64,000 nt of DNA from Actinomadura opuntiae (GCF_030283205.1 NZ_JASNWF010000005.1:186001-250000), one strand, 5' to 3'. Positions 42,397-51,970 are shown, numbered from the stretch's first letter. Made by a program: numbers and translations. The notes: generated by a model not told the origin, from the letters alone.

Positions 42397-43283
42397 CCGC
42401 CGCCCTGCGCGCCCGCGCGCTCACCAAGACCTACGGGCGCCGCCGGGCGCTGTCGGACTGCACCCTGGACATCCCCGCCGGGCGCGTGGTCGGCCTGGTC
42501 GGCCCCAACGGCGCCGGCAAGAGCACGCTGCTGAACCTGGCCGCCGGGATGCTCGCCCCGACCTCGGGCACGATCGAGGTGTGCGGCGGCCGTCCGGGCA
42601 CCGGGCCCGAGCAGCTCGCCAAGGTCGGTTTCGTCGCCCAGGACACCCCCGTCTACGCGGGGCTGAGCGTCGAGGAGCACCTGCGCCTGGGCGCCCGCCT
42701 CAACCCCGGATGGGACGACGCCCTGGCGCGCGAGCGGATCAAGCGGCTCGGCCTGGACCCCGCGCAACGGGCCGGGCGGCTGTCGGGCGGCCAGCGCGCC
42801 CAGCTCGCCCTCACCCTCGGCATCGCCAAGCGCCCCGAGCTGCTGATCCTGGACGAGCCGGTCGCCGCGCTCGACCCGCTCGCCCGCCGCGACTTCCTGC
42901 GGGGCCTGATGGAGGCCGTCGCCGAGCACGGGCTCGGCGTCGTGCTCTCCTCCCACCTGGTCTCCGACCTGGAACGGGCCTGCGACCACCTGGTCGTGCT
43001 GGTGGCGTCCCAGGTCCGGATCGCGGGCGAGGTCGACGAGCTGCTGGCCTCCCACCACCGCCTCACCGGCCCGCGCCGCGACCCGGTCCGGCTGCCCGGT
43101 GACCAGCACGTCGTCTCGGCGAGCCACACCGGCCGCCAGACGACCCTCATCGTCCGGTCCCGCGGCCCGATCCACGACCCGGCCTGGACGGTCAGCGGCC
43201 TCGGCCTCGAAGACCTCGTCCTCGCCTACCTGAACCCCGATGGCGACGCGGGCGCCCGGCCGGCCCTGGAGGTCCAGCGATGA
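42393..43283 (+). CDS. ABC transporter ATP-binding protein
   Basis: 296 aa from GTG 42393. Walker A is GLVGPNGAGKSTLLNL, signature LSGGQRAQLALTLG, Walker B LLILDEPVAALDP, H-loop LSSHLVSDLERACDH. Its C-terminal tail (about 210-296) forms an extra beta-rich domain. It is co-transcribed with the GntR regulator and the following permease; start and stop codons overlap on both sides. The substrate is unknown; YtrA-linked transporters often respond to cell-wall stress. Confidence 0.94.
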   Translation: MTAALRARALTKTYGRRRALSDCTLDIPAGRVVGLVGPNGAGKSTLLNLAAGMLAPTSGTIEVCGGRPGTGPEQLAKVGFVAQDTPVYAGLSVEEHLRLGARLNPGWDDALARERIKRLGLDPAQRAGRLSGGQRAQLALTLGIAKRPELLILDEPVAALDPLARRDFLRGLMEAVAEHGLGVVLSSHLVSDLERACDHLVVLVASQVRIAGEVDELLASHHRLTGPRRDPVRLPGDQHVVSASHTGRQTTLIVRSRGPIHDPAWTVSGLGLEDLVLAYLNPDGDAGARPALEVQR

Positions 43284-44299
43284 TCTGGTTGACGCTGCGC
43301 CAGTTCCGTACCCAGGCGGCGGCGGGCTTCGCCGCGCTCGCCGCGCTGGCGGCCGTCCTGGCCGCCACCGGTCCCGGCCTCGCCGACGACTACGCCTCCG
43401 GACGGTCCGCCTGCACGGCCGCACGCGACTGCTCGACGTTCACCGGGCAGTTCTTCGACGACCACCAGACGGTCTTCCTCGCGCTCATCGCCGTCGTGCT
43501 GCTGCTGCCCGGCCTGGTCGGGCTGTTCTGGGGAGCGCCCCTGATCAGCCGCGAACTGGAGAGCGGCACCTACCGGCTGGTGTGGAACCAGAGCGTCACG
43601 CGCACCCGCTGGCTCGCCGTCAAGCTCGCGCTCGTCGGGCTGGCCACCACCGCCGTCGCCGCGCTGGGCAGCGCGGCGATCACCTGGTGGTCGGCCCCCA
43701 TCGACAGGAGCGCGGCGGACGAGCTGCCGCGCCTGTCGCCCCTGGTGTTCGGCGCGCGGTACATCGTCCCCGTCGGCTACGCCGCCTTCGCGTTCGTCCT
43801 CGGCGTGGTGGTCGGGATGCTCGTCCGCCGGACGGTGCCCGCGATGGTCCTGACCCTGGCCGTGTTCGCAGCCGTCCAGGTCGCGGTGCCGCTCCTGGTC
43901 AGGCCCCATCTGCTGCCGCCCACCCGCACCACCACCGCGATCACCGGCGCGAACCTGAAATCGCTCATGGCCGACACCGCCGACGGCTCGGTGCGCCTGC
44001 GGATCAAGCCGCCCGAGACCGGCGCGTGGATCCTGTCGCAGCGCACCATCGACGCGTCCGGACGCACCGTCGGCGACGTCAAGGTCTCGCTGACCTCCGG
44101 AGCGTGCGCGCCGTCCGGGGGCGCACCGACCCGCGATGCCTGCACGGCCGAGATCAACCGGCTCGGCTACCGGCAGGCGATGACCTACCAGCCGCCCGGT
44201 CGCTTCTGGCCTCTCCAGTGGTGCGAGGCGGGCCTCTACGCCCTCCTCACCCTCGGCCTCACCGGCCTCTGCTTCTACCGGCTCCGCCGACTGTCCTGA
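43280..44299 (+). CDS. ABC transporter permease
   Basis: 339 aa from ATG 43280, overlapping the ATPase stop. About six membrane segments, including AAAGFAALAALAAVLAATGPGLA, VFLALIAVVLLLPGLVGLFWGAPLISREL, LVGLATTAVAALGSAAITWWS, YAAFAFVLGVVVGMLVRRTVPAMVLTLAVFAAVQVAV and a last one (YALLTLGLTGLCFY). The large loop before the last helix lies outside. It forms the membrane part of the GntR-ABC system. Confidence 0.9.
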   Translation: MIWLTLRQFRTQAAAGFAALAALAAVLAATGPGLADDYASGRSACTAARDCSTFTGQFFDDHQTVFLALIAVVLLLPGLVGLFWGAPLISRELESGTYRLVWNQSVTRTRWLAVKLALVGLATTAVAALGSAAITWWSAPIDRSAADELPRLSPLVFGARYIVPVGYAAFAFVLGVVVGMLVRRTVPAMVLTLAVFAAVQVAVPLLVRPHLLPPTRTTTAITGANLKSLMADTADGSVRLRIKPPETGAWILSQRTIDASGRTVGDVKVSLTSGACAPSGGAPTRDACTAEINRLGYRQAMTYQPPGRFWPLQWCEAGLYALLTLGLTGLCFYRLRRLS

Positions 44300-44326
44300 C
44301 CAGCGGCGCGGTCGTCAGCTGAGCAG

Positions 44327-45409
44327 TCAGCTGTCGCCCGCGCGGACGGTGAGGTGCCGGATGAGCTGGACGTCGGTGAGCGGTCCCGTGGACGCGGCGA
44401 AGCCGAGCTTGAGAGTGTCCGGGACCGGCTCGGGCGCGTGGAATCGGAGCACCTGCCGGAAGCCTCGCCCGTCCTGGAAGTCGATGCCGACCGTCGCCAT
44501 CGGCTCCGGCGGGGACGACACCGTCACACGGACGGTCCTTTTCATCGGCTCCAGCAATTCTTCGGCCCGCTCGGGTGTCGCACCGGAAGGCATGGTCTTC
44601 AAATCGCCATGGAGCCGACCGGGAAGTGTCGACGGCCAGAGGCCTCTGGCCGTCGCGTTCCCGGTCGTGGCGGCGAGCAGGCAGTAACCGTCATTTCCGT
44701 TGCCAGGGCCGCGGGCGCTCACGACATTGGGGCCCGGAGCGGGTCGCCGGAAAACCGTTCCGGCCGGAGAACGCCGTTCGCATCCGTTTCCGCGCCTTTC
44801 CCCATCGCCGAAGTAATCTCCCAGCACGTCGAGCCCGATGCCGAGATATCCACCGCTGATCCCTGGGACGAACTGGCCGTCGGTGCTGCCGTCCGGCAGT
44901 TTCTGGGCGTAGCCGAGGCTCCCGCCGAAGGCGCCCGGCGTGGTGAGCCGTTCGGCTCCGTCGGTGAGGAAGAACGAGATCCCGTCCGCGGGCGCGGGCG
45001 TGGTGTTCCCGTACTGCCACTGCTCGAAGGTGGCCTCCAGCCCTTCCCCGGCGGGGATCGGCGAGTCGAACAGCACTGCGCCGGTCTCTTCGACGTGGGC
45101 ATCGGTGAGCTGCAGATATCCGCGCATCGCCGCGTCGCCCGGGGGCACGGGGCCGGCCGGATCCCGGCGGCACCCTCCCAGGGGATGGCTCGTGGCCTCG
45201 GCCGGGGGCGCTCCGCGCGGCGCGCCCGTCAGGCAGGCGGATCCGTACCCGACGAAGCGCGAGTCGGCGCTCGCGCCGGTGAACGGCTCGCCCACCAGGA
45301 GCGGTCCCGGTTCGCGGTGCTGCCCCGGGCGGTGCCCGGTCGACGCGGCGGCCGTTGTGGCCGCGGCGACCGCGATCGCCGCGGCGGCGCGAAGCGCCCT
45401 GTTCCTCAT
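44327..45409 (-). CDS. secreted legume-lectin-like (L-type lectin fold) protein
   Basis: 360 aa from ATG 45407-45409. Signal peptide NRALRAAAAIAVAAATTAAAS. The mature part shows an L-type lectin-like jelly roll: GLEATFEQWQYGNTTPAPADGISFFLTDGAERL, GAFGGSLGYAQ, GGYLGIGLDVLGDYFGDGE, VSARGPGNGNDGYCLL and a final TLKLGFAASTGPLTDVQLIRHLTVRA. DGISFFL and GLDVLGDY match carbohydrate-binding strand motifs. It presumably binds a glycan outside the cell. No partner gene is evident. Confidence 0.82.
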   Translation of the reverse strand: MRNRALRAAAAIAVAAATTAAASTGHRPGQHREPGPLLVGEPFTGASADSRFVGYGSACLTGAPRGAPPAEATSHPLGGCRRDPAGPVPPGDAAMRGYLQLTDAHVEETGAVLFDSPIPAGEGLEATFEQWQYGNTTPAPADGISFFLTDGAERLTTPGAFGGSLGYAQKLPDGSTDGQFVPGISGGYLGIGLDVLGDYFGDGERRGNGCERRSPAGTVFRRPAPGPNVVSARGPGNGNDGYCLLAATTGNATARGLWPSTLPGRLHGDLKTMPSGATPERAEELLEPMKRTVRVTVSSPPEPMATVGIDFQDGRGFRQVLRFHAPEPVPDTLKLGFAASTGPLTDVQLIRHLTVRAGDS

Positions 45410-45567
45410 ATCGCCGACTCCCCTGCGCGAGTTCTGGCCGCCGCTCGCCACAGCCATATGATCACGAATTCGCCCGGGAAGCCGCATATTGCCTTACTTA
45501 TGGAGATAGGCGGGCCCGATCATGGCAAAAAGGCGTGTCATCCCATCGGACGGTCACCTGGTCGCCT

Positions 45568-46077
45568 TCAGAGGTTGGAGGCGACCAGGCCCGCGAGGCA
45601 GACGGCGCCCAGCACCGCCGCCGCGCCCGCCGTCAGGTAGCGCAGGATTCGCCCCGGCCGGCGGTCGGTGAGCAGGTAGCCCAGTCCGAGGGGCATGGGG
45701 ACCAGGAAGAGCAGCCCCAGGGCGGGCAGGATCAGCGCGGACAGGCGGCCCTTGAGGTCCGCGGGCCGCGCCCGCTCCCCATCGGGCTGGAGCCGGGCCC
45801 GGAACGTCTCGCCCTCGTCCGACTCGGGTGGCAGCCCGACGGTGCGGGCGGCCGTCCCGCGGTCGTCCGGGACGAAGCGTCCGCGGCACTCGGTCTGCGC
45901 GTCCTCTCCCGAGCCGTACTCGGCGCAGCTCTCCACCGTCGCCGTGCCGGGCGTGCCGGTGAGGCCGAACGCCAGGCGGGCGTCCGAGAGGCCGAAGAGC
46001 AGGGGGAGGAGGGCGACGGCGAGCCAGACCACGATCGTGACGAGGGCGCCGGCAGGGCTCAATCTCCGCTGCGACAT
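45568..46077 (-). CDS. hypothetical membrane protein
   Basis: 169 aa from ATG 46075-46077. Three hydrophobic segments: ALVTIVVWLAVALLPLLFGLS, ALILPALGLLFLVPMPLGLGYLL and LTAGAAAVLGAVCLAGLVA. Between the first two lies an extracytoplasmic domain with two Cys (ESCAEYG, TECRGRF). It resembles unnamed actinobacterial membrane proteins with a DUF3592-like layout. Function unknown. Confidence 0.72.
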   Translation of the reverse strand: MSQRRLSPAGALVTIVVWLAVALLPLLFGLSDARLAFGLTGTPGTATVESCAEYGSGEDAQTECRGRFVPDDRGTAARTVGLPPESDEGETFRARLQPDGERARPADLKGRLSALILPALGLLFLVPMPLGLGYLLTDRRPGRILRYLTAGAAAVLGAVCLAGLVASNL

Positions 46078-46310
46078 CAGTGTCCTTCGTGCGAGGGGGA
46101 GCCCCGGCACCCGCTTCGACGCACGCGGAAGCGATCTCGTTCGCACTCCCGGCCGGACGGCCACCGAGGGCCGCGCCCTACCCGGCCCCGCAACCCGGTA
46201 TTTCCCGGGGAAGCCCGGTCTTGGCCTGCGCGCACGGCGTGTGCGAACGTCTAGGGGCCTGCCGCCGTGCGCGCGGTGCTCCCAGGCCGGCGCAGTGGAA
46301 GGACGGCGAC

Positions 46311-46955
46311 GTGTCCGACTTCGATGATCTGGTGTCCGCCGAGCGCCGCCGGCTCGACCAGCAGGCGGCGGCGCGTGCAGCGAGCGAGAGCACGCGGCGG
46401 TACGGCGAACTGCCCGAGTGGCAGCAGGTCGTCGCGCGCATCCGGGAACTGCTGGCGGCCTCGGCGCGCCACCTACGGGACGCCGGCGTCCCGTCCGTTC
46501 CCGTCCTGGAAATGGGCAAGGTGAACCAGCGGCTGGAACTGTGGGGGATGGTCCTCGCCGGCCGCGTCTCGATCATCGACCGGCGCTGGCCGCTCGGGCC
46601 CTTCGCTTTGAACGCCGAGGGCGTCGCGTACCCGATGGGCCGCAAGGAGCCGCTGATTCCCCCGTACCCCTTGTCGGAGTCCCCGCCGCTCAACAAGAAG
46701 CTCCGCAAGGCGCGGCTCCGGACGGGACTGGCCCCCGACCAGGAGGTGATGTGGACGGGAGGAGGCTCGCCCCTGCGCGACCCGCTCCCCATCGACCCGG
46801 CCACGGGCGTCGAAACCGGTCGCGTCGGCTGCTTCGGCAGGGGCGCGGACGGCACTCCGCTGCTGCTCGCGGGTAATCCCGGCGTCGGCGAGCCGCTGGA
46901 ATCCTTCCTAGCCAAGGAGGTCGCCCGGCGCACCGCCGGGAACGGCGCGCGCTGA
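46311..46955 (+). CDS. hypothetical protein
   Basis: 214 aa from GTG 46311 with GGAAGGA upstream. It begins with a charged helix (SDFDDLVSAERRRLDQQAAARAASE), followed by WQQVVARIRELLAASARHLRDAGVPSVPVLEM and a Pro-rich mixed part ending EPLESFLAKEVARRTAG. No signal peptide or recognised domain. GC-rich third positions support coding. Function unknown. Confidence 0.7.
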   Translation: MSDFDDLVSAERRRLDQQAAARAASESTRRYGELPEWQQVVARIRELLAASARHLRDAGVPSVPVLEMGKVNQRLELWGMVLAGRVSIIDRRWPLGPFALNAEGVAYPMGRKEPLIPPYPLSESPPLNKKLRKARLRTGLAPDQEVMWTGGGSPLRDPLPIDPATGVETGRVGCFGRGADGTPLLLAGNPGVGEPLESFLAKEVARRTAGNGAR

Positions 46956-46986
46956 CGCCCGCGCCGTCCCGCGCCGTCCCGCAGTG

Positions 46987-47496
46987 TCAGGCTTCGGCGG
47001 TCCGCTTGGGCAGCCTCCAGCCGGGGCGGGGGAAGTGGCAGGTGTACCCGTTCGGGTACTTCTGCAGGTAGTCCTGGTGCTCCGGCTCGGCTTCCCAGAA
47101 GTCGCCGGCGGCGGTCACCTCGGTGACGACCTTGCCCGGCCACAGGCCGGAGGCGTCGACGTCGGCGATGGTGTCCTCGGCGACCTTCCGCTGCTCGTCC
47201 GAGGTGTAGAAGATCGCGGAGCGGTAGCTCGTGCCGATGTCGTTGCCCTGCCGGTTCACGGTCGTGGGGTCGTGGATCTGGAAGAAGAACTCCAGCAGCG
47301 CCCGGAAGTCGGTCTGGTCGGGGTCGTAGACGACCTCGATGGTCTCGGCGTGGGACCCGTGGTTGCGGTAGGTGGCGTTCGGCACGTCACCGCCGCTGTA
47401 ACCGACCCGCGTGGAGACCACTCCGGGCTGGCGGCGGAACAGCTCTTCCATCCCCCAGAAACAGCCGCCCGCGAGCAGTGCCCTCTCGGTTGCCAT
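46987..47496 (-). CDS. msrA: peptide methionine (S)-S-oxide reductase MsrA
   Basis: 169 aa from ATG 47494-47496. The catalytic motif is [21 protein letters not shown], and the MsrA pattern [59 protein letters not shown] is complete. A Cys near the C-terminus ([10 protein letters not shown]) may serve as resolving residue. It reduces methionine-S-sulfoxide in proteins, cytosolic. Single-domain form, without MsrB nearby. Confidence 0.97.
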   Translation of the reverse strand: MATERALLAGGCFWGMEELFRRQPGVVSTRVGYSGGDVPNATYRNHGSHAETIEVVYDPDQTDFRALLEFFFQIHDPTTVNRQGNDIGTSYRSAIFYTSDEQRKVAEDTIADVDASGLWPGKVVTEVTAAGDFWEAEPEHQDYLQKYPNGYTCHFPRPGWRLPKRTAEA

Positions 47497-47619
47497 GTTC
47501 TCTCCCTCGTGTCCTTTGTCGATGATTACAGCGGGCGCCGCGGCAGCGTTATTCCGTCCGCAACCGGTCCGAGCCCCCACGCGACCGGCCACCTCTGACC
47601 AGGGCGGCGACCGCCCCCG

Positions 47620-47751
47620 TCAGAGGTACGGGCCGGGGTCTTCTTCGTTCAGCCAGTCCCATGCGATGCGGGCGGCTTCCAGCGCGAAGCGCCCGAGGGC
47701 GGCGAAGGCCGCGACCTTCCGCCAGTTCCAACCACGCCGAGGCTTGCCCAT
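47620..47751 (-). CDS. small basic amphipathic protein
   Basis: 43 aa: MGKPRRGWNWRKVAAFAALGRFALEAARIAWDWLNEEDPGPYL. The reverse complement of the bases just above 47751 contains GGGAAGGTGAT at ribosome-site distance, supporting a real start. It has a basic head, a central hydrophobic helix and an acidic tail. It resembles small uncharacterised actinobacterial proteins; function unknown. Confidence 0.5.
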   Translation of the reverse strand: MGKPRRGWNWRKVAAFAALGRFALEAARIAWDWLNEEDPGPYL

Positions 47752-48005
47752 CCGGATCACCTTCCCTCTCTCGCCTGGCACCGGGGAACCTGCCGGAGGG
47801 CAGGAAGACCCGGGCAGGCGCTCAACGCGAGCGCACCGTTCGCCATGGGGAACGGCCTTCCGCGCCCCGCAGGCCCGGAGAAGCGCGTTGCGTCTACCGA
47901 TCCGCACTCTCTGCCGGAGAAGTACCCAGCGACGCGACGAAGATATCGAACACAAGTTCGAAGTTGTCTAAAATTGGACACTCCCCGCCCCTCGCGAGGC
48001 AGGTC

Positions 48006-49196
48006 CTAGCCGACGGTCACTGTGAGGTGTTGCGGGTTGCCGTCGCTGGCGGCGCCGGAGACGTCCGGCTGCCCGTCGGGACAGACGTCGTCGTACGGGA
48101 AGGCGTACCCGATCGGGGTGTTGGCGTGCACGATCCGCGCCCAGTGGTTGGTGGTCGGGTCCTTGTAGTAGTCCGACTCCCGGGTGCCGTTCGGCTGGTC
48201 GGCGCTGCTCAGGATGGTGCTGCGGTTGAACGCGGCGGCGATGCGCGCGAGCAGTCCCTTCCTGATGTCGGAGTCACCGGGGTTGTTGGCGAACGGCCCG
48301 TCGTTGCAGGTGAAGACGTCCTTGGACGCGGGCCGCGCGAACGTGCTCCCGTCGTTGAAGGCGAGCACCCCGCCGTTGACGCGTCCGGTGAAGACGCCGC
48401 GCCCGCCCTGGATGTCTACCTTGAGGTCGGTTCCGGCGTACTTGCCCCAGACCTGGTTGACGTAGCCGTCCCAGTACGAGGAGAAGGCGCCGGGGTTGTT
48501 CGCCATGTAGCCCTGCGGCGCGATCGTCCGCAGAACACTGCCGTTGTTGCGGATGACGAGCTGGTCCCAGGGCTGCCCGTCCGCGTTCCTCTGGGCGACG
48601 AGGGCGTCCGCGACCGCGTTCACCGCGCCGGCGGGCGCAGGCGCGACCGTGTGCGCGGAGTCGCCGACGAGGTTCAGCCCGATCGGCAGCGCGGTGAGCA
48701 GGTCGACGTAGGAGATGTTCGCGAACAGCTGCGCCGCGTTGAAGGTGAACTCGCAGAACGACCAGGTCTTCAGGTAGTTGGAGTCGGACGGGTTGGCGAA
48801 CGCCGGCTCGACGAGCGCGGGGCCGGGGTTGACGTAGAAGTCGAGCGAGTCGTTCTTCACGAAGTAGATGCGCGCGGCGTACATCTGCCCGAGGGTGAGG
48901 TTCGTCTCGCCGCCGGCGCCGACCGGGATCGAGCAGTCCACGGGCAGCGGGGTCTGCGGCGCCGAGGGCGATGCCGGGTAGTACGGCGTGCTGTCGGCGC
49001 GGAGCAGCATCAGCCGGTCGGTGCCCTGTTCACGGCCGGTGATGTAGGCCTTCACGGGAGCGGAGCCGTCATTGGCCAGCGTGAGCGCGCACGTCGACGG
49101 GGCCGCCAACGCCGGGCTGCCGAGCAGGCCGCGTCCGAACGGGACGGCGAGCGCGGCCGTTCCGGCCGCTGCGAGGAACGATCTGCGGGTGACCAA
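48006..49196 (-). CDS. secreted beta-1,3-glucanase, GH64 (thaumatin-like fold)
   Basis: 396 aa from TTG 49194-49196, supported by AGGAGG at the right distance. The N-terminus VTRRSFLAAAGTAALAVPFGRGLL has a twin-arginine motif, so Tat export is likely. GH64 features include SLDFYVNPGPALVEPAFANPSDSNYLKTWSFCEFTF, DLLTALPIGLNLVGD, and NTPIGYAFPYDDVCPDGQPDVSG. The family releases laminaripentaose from beta-1,3-glucan, for example of fungal walls. It stands alone; no CBM is attached. Confidence 0.93.
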   Translation of the reverse strand: MVTRRSFLAAAGTAALAVPFGRGLLGSPALAAPSTCALTLANDGSAPVKAYITGREQGTDRLMLLRADSTPYYPASPSAPQTPLPVDCSIPVGAGGETNLTLGQMYAARIYFVKNDSLDFYVNPGPALVEPAFANPSDSNYLKTWSFCEFTFNAAQLFANISYVDLLTALPIGLNLVGDSAHTVAPAPAGAVNAVADALVAQRNADGQPWDQLVIRNNGSVLRTIAPQGYMANNPGAFSSYWDGYVNQVWGKYAGTDLKVDIQGGRGVFTGRVNGGVLAFNDGSTFARPASKDVFTCNDGPFANNPGDSDIRKGLLARIAAAFNRSTILSSADQPNGTRESDYYKDPTTNHWARIVHANTPIGYAFPYDDVCPDGQPDVSGAASDGNPQHLTVTVG

Positions 49197-49469
49197 CGGA
49201 AACCTCCTGCGGGGGGTGGGGGGGGTTCGGTTCGCCGTTGTCGTGGCACGCGCGTATCAGGAGCGGATGCGTGCACTAGTCACGGTCACGGCTCGCGCCA
49301 CTACTGTCAAGAGTCTTTCCAATTAGGTCGGCTCGCGGACGGCCGGACGATCTTACGGAATGCAAACGTCCGCCCAGCTCAGGCGGCTACTGGCGAGTCA
49401 CCTCCATAGCCTCGTATCACGCGGGCGCTCCGGGACGGCCGGACTCCGCACGGTGCGAGGGGAACGAGG

Positions 49470-50120
49470 ATGAGCACAATCGTCGTCGAGGCACGCGACC
49501 TGCGCGTCAGCAGCGGCGGTGGCCGGCCGGTCGGGGGCTTCTCGCTGGCGGTGCCGGAAGGCGGGGTTCACGCGCTGCTCGGCCGCCAGGGAGCGGGCAA
49601 GACGCTGCTGCTGGAGGCATTGGCCGGCCTACGCCGACCCTCCGGCGGACGGGTTCGGCTCCGGGGCGCCGACCCCTATGCCGAGCGGGGCGCGCTCCGG
49701 ATCGGCACGGTGTGGCGGGACGGCGGGCTCTTCCCCGGCCTCACCGTCACCGAGATCGTCGAAGGCTGGCGCCGCTGGACGCTGGACCCGCTGACGGTGG
49801 ACGAGGCGCTCGCGCTGACCGGCCTGGAGAGGGTCGCCGGGGTGCGGTTCGAGCGGCTGGCGGCCGGCGAGCGGCGGCTGCTCGACCTGTCGCTGGCGAT
49901 GGTGGCCCGCTCGGACGTGCTGTTCCTCGACGAGCCCACGTCCGGCCTGGACGATGGAACGATCCACCGGATCTGGGCGACGCTGCGGCGCGTCTCCGCG
50001 GCCGGCACGACCGTGCTGCTCGCCACCCGCGACGCGGCCGAGGGCCGGCGCGCCGACAACGTGAGCGCCGTAGATCAGGACCGCTCCTACGCGACCGGGT
50101 ACCACCTCGGCGCCGCCTGA
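49470..50120 (+). CDS. orphan ABC-type ATPase with degenerate motifs
   Basis: 216 aa from ATG 49470. Walker A GRQGAGKTLLLEALAG and Walker B SDVLFLDEPTSGLDDG are intact. The signature LSGGQ is replaced by LAAGERRLLDLSLAM, and the H-loop His appears as Arg (LLATRDAAEG). No permease gene is adjacent. It could be an inactive or regulatory ATPase subunit, or serve a permease elsewhere. The neighbours (glucanase, lipase) are convergent and unrelated. Confidence 0.85.
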   Translation: MSTIVVEARDLRVSSGGGRPVGGFSLAVPEGGVHALLGRQGAGKTLLLEALAGLRRPSGGRVRLRGADPYAERGALRIGTVWRDGGLFPGLTVTEIVEGWRRWTLDPLTVDEALALTGLERVAGVRFERLAAGERRLLDLSLAMVARSDVLFLDEPTSGLDDGTIHRIWATLRRVSAAGTTVLLATRDAAEGRRADNVSAVDQDRSYATGYHLGAA

Positions 50121-50172
50121 CCGCGGGCGTGACCGTTGATGCGCACCGCGCTCGGCTTCGCGGCGTGGCGGT

Positions 50173-51126
50173 CTAGATGTTCGGGCCGTAGCCGGTGCAC
50201 GTCGGCGTGAAGCCCGGTTCGTCGGGCCCGATGGCGTTGAGGATGATCTGCATGACCGGGCCGTCGAGCGTGATCCCGGAGTGGCTGACGGGGTCGTCGG
50301 GACACAGGTCCTGCAGCAGGATGTTGGTGGAGTCGCCGCCGTGCAGGAACGAGTTCGTCAGCGGGGTCACGGTGGTGTCGTGCGAGGTCGCGATCGTCAG
50401 GTAGCGGACGCCGGGGACGGTGTCGCCGTCGGCGAACAGCGCCTTCTGGAAGTCGGAGCCGTCCTCCTGCTCGGGGTAGGCGGGGGCGCCGATGAAGCGG
50501 TACGCGTCGTTGACCAGCCCGAGGACGTGCAATGAGCGTCCGATGTCGACCAGGCCCTGCATGGTCGTGCCGTGGTTGGTCGGGACGAGGCCGATCATCG
50601 TGCGCACCCTGGCCGCGCCGCCGAGCCGCTTGATGTAGTAGTTCGGCATCATCCCGCCCTGCGAGGCGCCGACCACGTCGACCTTGGCGGCGCCCGTCGC
50701 GGCCAGCACCCGGTCGACGAACGCGCTCATCGTGCGGGCCGACTCCGCGATCTCGCCGAGTCCGTAGATGTGGCCGAGGCTGGAGGACGTCTCGCCGTAG
50801 TTGAACCCGTAGACGCAGTACCCCGCGTTGGCCAGGGTGGGGGCGATCATGGCGCCGGCCGAGCCGAGGTTGGACGTCGTGCCGTGGACGATCACCACCG
50901 GGTAGGGGTGGTCGGCGGACGGGCGGCACGACCAGACGTTGGCGCCGGGCGCCGCGTCCGGGCTGAAGAGGAAGTTGCCGATCGAGGTCGCCAGGTCGCC
51001 CACCGGGTAGGCGGTCTGCGCGGCGGCGGCGGGGGCGGGCGCGAGCCCGGGGGCGGTCATGACGGTGCAGGCCGCCAGCGCGGCCGCGAGGCGGCGGCGC
51101 GCGGCGGGCTTCCCGGGGAACCTCAT
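50173..51126 (-). CDS. secreted lipase/esterase (alpha/beta hydrolase, class 2-like)
   Basis: 317 aa from ATG 51124-51126. Signal peptide AAALAACTVMTAPGLAPAPAAA. The hydrolase core is YPVVIVHGTTSNLGS (oxyanion HG), nucleophile VDVVGASQGGMMPNYYIKRLGG, then LTIATSHDTTVTP and a late His in DPVSHSGITLDGPV. Cysteine pairs (NVWSCRPS, LCPDDP, TPTCTGYGPNI) suggest extracellular folding. It resembles Streptomyces and Actinomadura lipases of the EstA/LipA kind. The divergent TetR gene might regulate it, although the AKR side fits better. Confidence 0.9.
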   Translation of the reverse strand: MRFPGKPAARRRLAAALAACTVMTAPGLAPAPAAAAQTAYPVGDLATSIGNFLFSPDAAPGANVWSCRPSADHPYPVVIVHGTTSNLGSAGAMIAPTLANAGYCVYGFNYGETSSSLGHIYGLGEIAESARTMSAFVDRVLAATGAAKVDVVGASQGGMMPNYYIKRLGGAARVRTMIGLVPTNHGTTMQGLVDIGRSLHVLGLVNDAYRFIGAPAYPEQEDGSDFQKALFADGDTVPGVRYLTIATSHDTTVTPLTNSFLHGGDSTNILLQDLCPDDPVSHSGITLDGPVMQIILNAIGPDEPGFTPTCTGYGPNI

Positions 51127-51236
51127 AAGAACAACGGTATCTATTTGAGAGCTGTCCGGCTGCGCACCCGAGTGACAACCCACCGGGCACGCCTTCGTCG
51201 TCGACGACGAACCCCGGACGCGCGCCTGCGGCGTCT

Positions 51237-51824
51237 CTACCGGGCCCGGATGCCGTCGAGGATGAGCGAGACGACCCCCTCGGCCTCGGCTTCGGCCTCT
51301 GGGGACTGCCATTCCGCCGCGTGCATCGGGTCGTGGAAGCGGTTGGTCGCGTTGAAGACGGCCCGCGCGATCGCCTCCGGGTCGCCGGGCTCGAAGTCGC
51401 CGCCGGCGATGCCGTCGGCGACGATCGCGCGAACCTGGGCGAGCAGGAACTCGACGTGGGCGGACGACACGCTGCTGTGCTCCGCCGCCAGCACCCGGAA
51501 GGTGGCGAACAGCTCCGGGTCCTCCTTCGCCTTCGCCCATTTCACCGCGAACATCGTGGTGAGCAGGCCGCGCAGCCGGTCGGGCGGAGGCAGGGCGGAA
51601 TCTTGCGCCGCGGTGACGAACTCTTCCCTCACCCTGTCGAGCCAGCACAGGATCACGGCCTCGCGCAACGCGGCCTTGGACGGGAAGTGCCGGTACACGC
51701 TCCCGTGGCTCACTCCCAGCAGCCGCGCGACGTCGAGCACCGTGGTCTTCTCCGGTCCGTGGCGGCGCAGCACCTCTTCGGTCGCCGACACGATCGTCTC
51801 CGCGTCGAGCGGCTCCCCGCGCAT
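51237..51824 (-). CDS. TetR family regulator
   Basis: 195 aa from ATG 51822-51824, preceded by GAGGAGG. HTH: DAETIVSATEEVLRRHGPEKTTVLDVARLLGVSHGSVYRHFPSKAALREAVI, a YRHF-type recognition helix. The C-terminal region TTMFAVKWAKAKEDPELFATFRVLAAEHSSVSSAHVEFL is the TetR_C_7-like domain frequent next to aldo/keto reductases. It diverges from the AKR gene with an operator-like repeat between. Confidence 0.92.
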   Translation of the reverse strand: MRGEPLDAETIVSATEEVLRRHGPEKTTVLDVARLLGVSHGSVYRHFPSKAALREAVILCWLDRVREEFVTAAQDSALPPPDRLRGLLTTMFAVKWAKAKEDPELFATFRVLAAEHSSVSSAHVEFLLAQVRAIVADGIAGGDFEPGDPEAIARAVFNATNRFHDPMHAAEWQSPEAEAEAEGVVSLILDGIRAR

Positions 51825-51944
51825 CAGGCCTCCTCCTCGGTGCGGCACGCAGCCGTCGTGCCCGGCCGCTGGACGTTCCCAGCGAGGAACGTACGCCAGC
51901 GGCTGACGGAACCCAAACCATGTACGTTCGTCAGCTGCCATCGC

Positions 51945-51970
51945 GATGACAAATATTGAAATCTGTCATC
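51945..51970. promoter_or_regulatory. inverted repeat in the TetR/AKR intergenic region
   Basis: GATGACA (51945-51951) and TGTCATC (51964-51970) form a perfect 7-bp inverted repeat around an AT-rich core. A second pair, GAACGTAC and GTACGTTC (near 51888 and 51922), lies closer to the TetR gene. Both fit TetR operators. Confidence 0.5.
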
